From positions 6,882,001-6,946,000 of the forward strand of contig NZ_JACCBU010000001.1 in NCBI RefSeq assembly GCF_013407955.1: a stretch of DNA of 64,000 nt. The letters are read 5' to 3'. This document shows, one piece after another, positions 59,801-64,000 of this stretch (position 1 is the stretch's first letter; each line of letters starts with the position of its first letter). Made by a program: the position numbers and the translations under genes. The stretch is from Microlunatus parietis (lineage in GTDB: Bacteria > Actinomycetota > Actinomycetes > Propionibacteriales > Propionibacteriaceae). The notes under the pieces were generated by a model that was not told the origin of the DNA, did not search any database, and saw only the letters and a list, made by a program, of their open reading frames with translations.

Positions 59801-60577
59801 GCCGAGCAGATAGTGCCGGTGCAATCGGGCGAAGCCGACATCGGCCGTCAGCAGGTGCGCCTCGCCGGCGATCCTGATCTCGTTCAGCACGCTGTGCAGC
59901 CGGACCGCGTCGGCCTCGACGCCGACGCTCGGCACCAGCGAGCCGAGCAGTGCGTCGGCGTCGGCCAGTTCCCGGTTCAGGTACGCGTCGTCGGCCACCC
60001 CGTCGTTCGGCAGGGCGGCCTGCACCGCGTCGGCCAGGCGGGCCCGGTGCTGCAGGCCGAGGGTGCTGCCGTCGATCGCGCCGATCAGCGCGGTGACCGC
60101 GGCCTCGGCCCCGGCCAAGTCGCCGGCGCCAAGCACGACGGTGTTGCCGCCCAGCCCGAACGGGTCGACGAGGGTCCGGATCCAGTGCCCGCCGGGCCCC
60201 GGGAACCACGAGTCGACCATGGCGAACCGCATCCCGTAGAGCCGGGCCAGCTGGACGTTGTTGCCGAGCTGGCCGAGCAGGATCGTCGGTCCGGCCCAGC
60301 CGGTCTCGAACTTCGCCTGCTCGGGTACGGCCACCGTCGGCACCGGAACTCCGGCCGCCTCGGCGATCCCGGCGGCCAGCGCGGCGCCGAGCTGTTGCCA
60401 GGCCGGCCGGTCGGGCGCGACGATCACCACCCGGCCGAGATCGACGCCCGGATCGATCGGGCGGGGGACCGGCGTCGCCCCGTCCTCCGCCCGGGCTCGG
60501 CCGGCACCGGACCGGCCGAGGGTCAGGGCAGCGGTGGCCCCGGAACCGATGATCAAGGAACGGCGACTGAGGAGCAT
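56804..60577 (-). CDS. Tat-exported multidomain protein: heparinase II/III-like lyase plus C-terminal beta-propeller
   Basis: 1257 residues from ATG 60577 (GGAGAGG upstream). A twin-arginine signal opens it (LLSRRSLIIGSGATAALTL). An alpha/alpha-toroid-like region follows to about residue 550. Next is a heparinase II/III-like beta-sheet region with GGRHNHLDGNAIIGYSAHQR, where His and Asn/Asp resemble the lyase active site, and YFKSTYPYPFAD further on. From about residue 850 to the end, repeats such as LLLVGTEDGRVVALTPDGRT, ATEGWRVHALSLDGRERWV and ADHGLLVGLDPAGRETGRWR build a PQQ/WD-like beta-propeller, with an FG-GAP-like DFDGDGRDEG insert. Probably an extracellular polysaccharide lyase; the substrate is unknown. 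Two LacI-type operators lie upstream. Confidence 0.75.
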   Translation of the reverse strand: MLLSRRSLIIGSGATAALTLGRSGAGRARAEDGATPVPRPIDPGVDLGRVVIVAPDRPAWQQLGAALAAGIAEAAGVPVPTVAVPEQAKFETGWAGPTILLGQLGNNVQLARLYGMRFAMVDSWFPGPGGHWIRTLVDPFGLGGNTVVLGAGDLAGAEAAVTALIGAIDGSTLGLQHRARLADAVQAALPNDGVADDAYLNRELADADALLGSLVPSVGVEADAVRLHSVLNEIRIAGEAHLLTADVGFARLHRHYLLGYAAFVNEHPEPATNQLNNNRNMWTNGEELISVWAVLEGDGRFSEDERAQVLAALHTTFAANANDSYLIRARPEAPRWNHEAYPALSLVAGADYFLRHHDLPAARDWYDRGAMIFAGNTAVISLDEGADYLMHLPMITMDYGMFTGQLDYLNRTLRPSADLNALMIDNLGMMVGGGDVYPFGYSGVYSWGHSQVMHAATWLFGDPLYALLQERARTGPFSGQRMPDLDFPLHRYLVLDDDGGPPGEAPAPPAVRAYPIEPGVYDDLTATTPSEIPQDRTFHKLAFRAGLGIDAPCLMLDGFTGGRHNHLDGNAIIGYSAHQRLFLTDRDYMENTPEHHSGVVVVRNGEQQRMGAFTRIDWVADVEGAAVSRSTVPAWNGTDWTRTVITVDGGFHLILDDVRILDDGSYLIKNQWQALGTGTLAGHRFHARQRDASMIIDSLDDSRLQTRERYGHFRKYFKSTYPYPFADQETVLSQLHPERARSAGDAVGFVNVLASGPGTDPGLTSRRWGGRICQVELGDRSWWLVRGRLQAPELASDGEWHLIGPDRLIIAGATMITLAGTRHRFGEEAIVTVSLADGSWAAYPVRRDLVRYDEQGDPIRPGPIDQGSSAVRRRHADAVLERLRPDHDQKTPPDKIISAGTSVPKSWRQLAAVSGRITATHRVTPFGDGHSLLLVGTEDGRVVALTPDGRTVWSATVSGRVNEIAAHVHDEDQLVTVATEGWRVHALSLDGRERWVREIPNTSARREIKGNLLGITTIRLGYVNGRGQAPWLMVGTQFRWVYGLDWAGTIKHETMLYFYGIEDAVFADFDGDGRDEGAYALEYFYPVIWDDKTSVRGPAAAGPGFTAVGTLEQADGPPSIVYGTKQNDVRSYRYAGGKLVPGWSRNVGGQVTTLTAGTFHAAVGQEIILGTTGFQAISLGADGRPRFRAKIGDTVRFLVATPQPGYLAAADHGLLVGLDPAGRETGRWRFPEWIAGVEVAPGEAMLVVLADGRVFAR

Positions 60578-60603
60578 GGCTCCCCCTCTCCCGACGGCAG
60601 CAC

Positions 60604-60617
60604 TGCAATCCATTGCA
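60604..60617. promoter_or_regulatory. LacI-type operator, proximal
   Basis: TGCAATCCATTGCA, centre of a 16-bp perfect palindrome (60603-60618), about 27 bp upstream of the large lyase-like gene. It fits LacI/GalR half-sites. Confidence 0.7.
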
Positions 60618-60675
60618 GTCGATCATGGAGGCGAGGGGGCGTCAATGATCCGGCCGACTTGTCTCGGCCGGCGAT

Positions 60676-60689
60676 GCAACCGGTTGCAG
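60676..60689. promoter_or_regulatory. LacI-type operator, distal
   Basis: TGCAACCGGTTGCA, a perfect 14-bp palindrome with the central CG typical of LacI/GalR sites, exactly 72 bp from the proximal site. No lacI gene lies in the window, so the repressor is encoded elsewhere. Confidence 0.72.
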
Positions 60690-60726
60690 CTACTCCCGGA
60701 GTGGACAGTCGTGCCGTCCCGACGCG

Positions 60727-61947
60727 TCATCGATCGACGAGTGATTCGATCGGGCGGAGGGTACGGATGCCCCGGCTTGCGGTGGCGTAGATCGCGGCCA
60801 GGCCGAGCAGGATGGCGAAACCGCCGAAGGCCCAGGAGCCCCCGGCGGCTTCGATCAGGAACCCGGCCAGCAATGGTCCGAGCGGGCTGAAGGCCTGCGA
60901 CAGGGTGCCGAGCACTCCCATCACCCGGCCCTGCAGTGCGTCCGGAGTCGTGGCGAGCTGGTAGGCCAGGAAGGTCGCGTTGACCGCCGGCTCGAGCAGC
61001 ATGAAGATCATCAGTGGCAGCACGATCAGGTAGCTCCCTCGGACCAGCACCAGGGACGCGATCAGCGCCGCCGCCAGCCACGACATGGTCATGATCAGCG
61101 CCCGGGCCGGCAGTCGGCGCTGGATCAGGGGAGTCAGAAACGTGCCGAGCAGCCCACCGGCCATGATCACGGTCTGGGCGCCCCCGATGCCGGCCGGCGG
61201 CACGCCGTTCGACTGCAGCTGCACGATGAAGGCGAAGAACACACCCTGCATGGCCACGTTGGAGAGCGGTGCCCAGACCAGAGCTGCGCGCAGGAAGGGC
61301 TGTTGCCAGACGAACGCGACGCCGGATCGCATCGACGGGAGGAAGGCCTCGCGCTGTTCCTCGCCGGCTCGCCGCAGCGGTTGGCGGATTCGGAGGATGG
61401 CGACGAGCGAGGCGAGATAGGACACCGCGTCAGCGACGAACGGTGCCCACCGGGCCAGGCCGAACAGGGTGCCGCCGAGCGGCGGGCCGGCCAGCTCGGC
61501 GGCGTAGGCCCGGGTCTGCTCTCTCGATGCGGCCAGTGGCAGTTGCTCGGTCGGCACGATGTTGCGCAACGCGGCCGAGTGGGCCGGCCCGAAGAACGCG
61601 CCCGCGGCTCCGTGGATGAGCGCGACGGCCAGCACCAACGGCATCGACGCGACCCCGCCGGCGACCGCGAGACCCAGTACGGCGAACGCGCCGGCCCGCG
61701 TGCATTGACAGCTGATCATGATCCGGCGCCGGTCCCAGCGGTCCACCAGCGCGCCGGCGGGGACGGAGAGCAGCACCCACACGGCCAACTGCGTGGTGCC
61801 GACGAGCCCGGCCTGGAACGGCGAGCCGGTCAGTGCCAACACCAGCAAGGGAAAGGCGAGCTGGGAGGTACCGGTACCGAGATCGGACAGGGCCTCACCC
61901 AGCCACAGTCGGCGGAAATCGGCGTTGCGATGCAGCGGAACGATCAT
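60727..61947 (-). CDS. MFS transporter (efflux type)
   Basis: 406 residues with twelve predicted helices. The MFS motif A between helices 2 and 3 is GALVDRWDRRRIMI. Helix 1 begins ADFRRLWLGEALSDLGTGTS, the start typical of the MFS_3/EntS-like drug and siderophore exporters. A cytoplasmic loop (PLRRAGEEQREAFLPS) separates the halves. ATG 61947 has GGAGG 5 nt upstream. An ArsR-type regulator gene precedes it in the same direction with an operator in between, so induction by a small molecule or metal is likely. Confidence 0.88.
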   Translation of the reverse strand: MIVPLHRNADFRRLWLGEALSDLGTGTSQLAFPLLVLALTGSPFQAGLVGTTQLAVWVLLSVPAGALVDRWDRRRIMISCQCTRAGAFAVLGLAVAGGVASMPLVLAVALIHGAAGAFFGPAHSAALRNIVPTEQLPLAASREQTRAYAAELAGPPLGGTLFGLARWAPFVADAVSYLASLVAILRIRQPLRRAGEEQREAFLPSMRSGVAFVWQQPFLRAALVWAPLSNVAMQGVFFAFIVQLQSNGVPPAGIGGAQTVIMAGGLLGTFLTPLIQRRLPARALIMTMSWLAAALIASLVLVRGSYLIVLPLMIFMLLEPAVNATFLAYQLATTPDALQGRVMGVLGTLSQAFSPLGPLLAGFLIEAAGGSWAFGGFAILLGLAAIYATASRGIRTLRPIESLVDR

Positions 61948-61958
61948 CGGATCCTCCA

Positions 61959-61998
61959 AGATCTAAAGCAGTCACTATAAAGTGAATACTTTAGATCT
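61959..61998. promoter_or_regulatory. Palindromic operator between arsR-like and MFS genes
   Basis: AGATCTAAAG (61959-61968) and CTTTAGATCT (61989-61998) are perfect 10-bp inverted arms. Nested between them is CACT-ATAA-AGTG (61973-61984). The AT-rich block stands out and lies 12 bp upstream of the MFS start. Confidence 0.7.
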
Positions 61999-62026
61999 GA
62001 CAACGGTGAGCAGCCGGTCGACCGGC

Positions 62027-62590
62027 TCAGTCAGGGTCGGGGATGATCGCCAACGCGATGCGCACGCGCTGGGTGCCCTTCCGGCGAGTCCGGCGCCAGC
62101 GATAGGGCTTGGCCGCGGCCATCACGGCATCGATGAGATCTCGGGTCTCGTCCGGCGTCAGATACACCGTGCCGGAGTCGAAGTTCGCGTGGTCCTGCCA
62201 CTCCGCCGGCAACGTGGCCTCGGCCGCCGCATAACGGTCGACGGAACGACGGAGGTTGTCCACGACGGCGCCGCTGAGCAGGCTCGCAGCGGCCTGCTGA
62301 GCGCGGCTCTGCAACCCCTCCACGCTCAGGCCCTGAGCCGCCGCCCGCCAGGGGTGCTCGCGGCCGTCGCGGGCCGAGTCATCGCGTTCGACGATGCCGA
62401 GCTTCTCCAGCGCGCGCATGTGATAGTTCATCGCGCTGGCTGAAAGGTCGGTCAGGGCGGCCAGCTCGGTCGACGTCGCAACGCGGCCGCCGTACAACTC
62501 GTCGATCGCGGCGATCCGCGCGGGGTGGCTCAGTGCTTTGATCGTCCGCGGATCCGTGAGCTTGAGTTGCTTCCGACGAGGGCGAGGCAT
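62027..62590 (-). CDS. ArsR-like winged-helix regulator
   Basis: 187 residues. The winged helix is at residues 12-80: TIKALSHPARIAAIDELYGG, ATSTELAALTDLSASAMNYH and MRALEKLGIVERDD. There is no Cys-rich metal site, so ligand sensing is not by an ArsR/SmtB thiolate site. The C-terminal half is basic and helical (VMAAAKPYRWRRTRRKGTQR), with a YLTPDETRDLIDAV segment. It lies upstream of and in the same direction as the MFS gene, separated by a strong palindrome, so it probably represses the transporter. Confidence 0.85.
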   Translation of the reverse strand: MPRPRRKQLKLTDPRTIKALSHPARIAAIDELYGGRVATSTELAALTDLSASAMNYHMRALEKLGIVERDDSARDGREHPWRAAAQGLSVEGLQSRAQQAAASLLSGAVVDNLRRSVDRYAAAEATLPAEWQDHANFDSGTVYLTPDETRDLIDAVMAAAKPYRWRRTRRKGTQRVRIALAIIPDPD

Positions 62591-62639
62591 GCACCGAAGC
62601 GTAGCGACGGACCCGCTGGCAGCCGCTGAACGAGAGGGG

Positions 62640-63695
62640 TCAGCTGGAGAAGGCGGCGTCGAACGCGGCCTCCGGCGGCGTGATCCCGTTCAGGGCGCGG
62701 ACGTACGCGAGCGCCTCGGGGGCACCGGCCAGCCGGTCCATCCCGGCGTCCTCCCATTCGATCGAGATCGGCCGGTCGTAGCCGATGTGATTGAGCATCC
62801 GGAAGATGTCCTCCCAGCGGGTGTCGCCGCGCCCGGTCGAGATGAAGTCCCAGCCGCGGCGCTGGTCGGCCCAGGGCAGGTGCGAGCCGAGCACGCCGTT
62901 GCGGCCGTTGTTCATCCGGACCTTGGTGTCCTTGCAGTCGACGTGGTAGATCCGGTCCTTGAAGTCGTCCAGGAAGCCGACGTAGTCCAGGCCCTGCCAG
63001 ACCATGTGCGACGGGTCGAAGTTGAGCCCGAACGCCGGCCGGTGCTCGATCGCCTCCAGGGTGGCGACCGTCGACCAGTAGTCGTACGCGATCTCGGACG
63101 GGTGCACCTCGTGGGCGAACCGCACGCCGACCTCGTCGAACACGTCCAGGATCGGGTTCCAGCGATCGGCGAAGTCGCGGTAGCCGGCTTTGATCACGTC
63201 GTCGCTGACCGGCGGGAACATCGCCACGTAGTGCCAGACCGACGAGCCGGTGAAGCCGATCACCGTCTCGACGCCGAACCGGGCCGCGGCTCGCGCGGTG
63301 ATCTTCATCTCCTCGGCGGCGCGCTGCCGGACACCCTCGGGATCACCGTCGCCCCAGACCCGCGGGTTCACGATCGCTTTGTGCCGGTCGTCGATGATCG
63401 ACTCGCAGACGGCTTGCCCGTTCAGGTGGTTCGAGATCGCCCAGCAGCCGAGCCCGTGCTTGGCCAGGATGTCCTTGCGGTCCTGGACGTACGCGTCGTC
63501 CTCGGCCGCCTTCGCGACATCGAAATGATCACCCCAGCAGGCGATCTCCAGGCCGTCGTAACCCCACTCCGAGGCGAGCTTGCACACTTCCTCGAACGGC
63601 AGGTCGGCCCACTGTCCGGTGAACAGGGTCACCGGGCGAGCCTGCTTCGGGTTCGCCTGGCCGGTCGCCTCGGGCAGCGTGTTCGGTGCGGTCAT
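62640..63695 (-). CDS. Sugar phosphate isomerase/epimerase-like TIM-barrel protein
   Basis: 351 residues, AP_endonuc_2/xylose isomerase-like barrel. PVTLFTGQWADLPFEEVCKL opens the barrel. The metal ligands appear as Glu in LEIACWGDHFD, HEVHPSEIAYDY (Glu/His), LNFDPSHMVWQ (Asp-x-x-His) and SIEWEDAGMDR (Glu). Relatives act on inositol or sugar derivatives in catabolic gene sets. I chose ATG 63695, with AGGAG 8 nt upstream; a GTG at 63704 lies right on the Shine-Dalgarno. It follows the cobalamin adenosyltransferase gene after 5 nt in the same direction. Confidence 0.88.
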   Translation of the reverse strand: MTAPNTLPEATGQANPKQARPVTLFTGQWADLPFEEVCKLASEWGYDGLEIACWGDHFDVAKAAEDDAYVQDRKDILAKHGLGCWAISNHLNGQAVCESIIDDRHKAIVNPRVWGDGDPEGVRQRAAEEMKITARAAARFGVETVIGFTGSSVWHYVAMFPPVSDDVIKAGYRDFADRWNPILDVFDEVGVRFAHEVHPSEIAYDYWSTVATLEAIEHRPAFGLNFDPSHMVWQGLDYVGFLDDFKDRIYHVDCKDTKVRMNNGRNGVLGSHLPWADQRRGWDFISTGRGDTRWEDIFRMLNHIGYDRPISIEWEDAGMDRLAGAPEALAYVRALNGITPPEAAFDAAFSS

Positions 63696-63700
63696 CGTTG

Positions 63701-64000
63701 TCACTCCTGAACTGTGGGATGGGGATGATCATGGTCGGTCCGGCCGGAGCCCGGCACCCAGAGAACCTCGCGCTCGGGCCCGTTGACGTACCGGGTGAGG
63801 ATGAACAGCAGGTCGGACAGTCGGTTCAGGTACGTCAGCGGCAGCGGTTCCAGCCGGTCGCCCTCGGCCTCCCGGGCCGCCCAGCCGGTCCGCTCGGCCC
63901 GCCGGACGACGGTCCGCGCGACATGGAGGTACGCGGCGCCGAGGGTGCCGCCCGGCAGCACGAACGACTCCAGCTTCGGCAGCCCGTCGCCGAACTCGTC
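63701..64000 (-). CDS. Cob(I)yrinic acid a,c-diamide adenosyltransferase (PduO type), N-terminus outside the window
   Basis: Only the C-terminal ~99 residues are visible; the frame runs off the right edge. The PduO/MMAB signature is present: FVLPGGTLGAAYLHVARTVV with the RRAER that contacts ATP, and PLTYLNRLSDLLFILTRYVN at the C-terminus. The enzyme adenosylates cob(I)alamin to coenzyme B12. The tail GRTDHDHPHPTVQE is His-rich. It is immediately upstream of the isomerase-like gene. Confidence 0.9.
   Translation of the reverse strand, partial: DEFGDGLPKLESFVLPGGTLGAAYLHVARTVVRRAERTGWAAREAEGDRLEPLPLTYLNRLSDLLFILTRYVNGPEREVLWVPGSGRTDHDHPHPTVQE

Overview
The window is high-GC chromosomal DNA from an actinomycete (Actinomycetota). 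Four things support this. The 2-oxoglutarate dehydrogenase is the fused E2-E1 (Kgd) type. Rho carries the long Asn/Arg/Gln-rich insert seen in actinobacteria. GTG and TTG starts with overlapping stop/start junctions are common. The order lysA-hom-thrC-thrB-rho ... rpmE-prfA-prmC-tsaC-wecA-atpIBEFHAGDC-DUF2550 is the classical actinobacterial order (compare Rv1293-Rv1312 of Mycobacterium tuberculosis). A soil or plant-associated lineage (Micromonosporaceae or Propionibacteriales-like) is my guess; genus cannot be read from this sequence.

Left part (1-20.6 kb): a TetR regulator with two matching operators diverges from a membrane-anchored protein cut by the window edge. Kgd follows on the minus strand. 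Next is an N-acetylglucosamine module: a BadF-type kinase on the minus strand and an NgcF-NgcG-NgcE-like importer on the plus strand. Then come a GT87 mannosyltransferase-like membrane protein and a secreted phosphodiester glycosidase. A gene-poor island (12.4-15.3 kb) carries two copies of a 59-bp palindromic repeat, a degenerate ~28-bp tandem array and a complete IS3-family element with 29-bp terminal repeats. A DrrAB-type exporter with a divergent TetR, a Gfo/Idh/MocA oxidoreductase, a DinB-like protein, a VapBC-type toxin-antitoxin pair and tRNA-Arg(CCG) complete this part.

Middle (20.6-51.5 kb): the lysine/threonine biosynthesis genes and rho are followed by about 10 kb of accessory DNA between rho and rpmE. 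This holds a five-gene nickel/peptide-type ABC importer with a candidate Zur box, a pair of paralogous Arg-rich small proteins of unknown function, a P-loop kinase, a lipoprotein, an SDR/TetR pair with a composite operator, and an antitoxin followed by a ParE/RelE-type toxin broken by an in-frame stop. Two copies of the same 13-bp-stem hairpin lie after rho and after the ABC operon. The conserved order then resumes through translation termination (prfA, prmC), tRNA t6A modification (tsaC), lipid-linked sugar transfer (wecA) and the complete F1Fo ATP synthase operon.

Right part (51.5-64 kb): a second gene-poor island begins with the third 59-bp repeat and contains ~180-bp tandem units built around hairpins. 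It is followed by an EEP-family hydrolase, a GH5 glucanase, methylglyoxal synthase, a siderophore-interacting protein whose iron box overlaps the mgsA stop codon, a 1257-residue Tat-exported lyase-like/beta-propeller protein preceded by two LacI-type operators, an ArsR-MFS pair with its operator, a sugar-phosphate isomerase-like protein and the C-terminal part of a cobalamin adenosyltransferase.

Across the window the hexamer TGATCA is far more frequent than base composition predicts, inside and outside genes.
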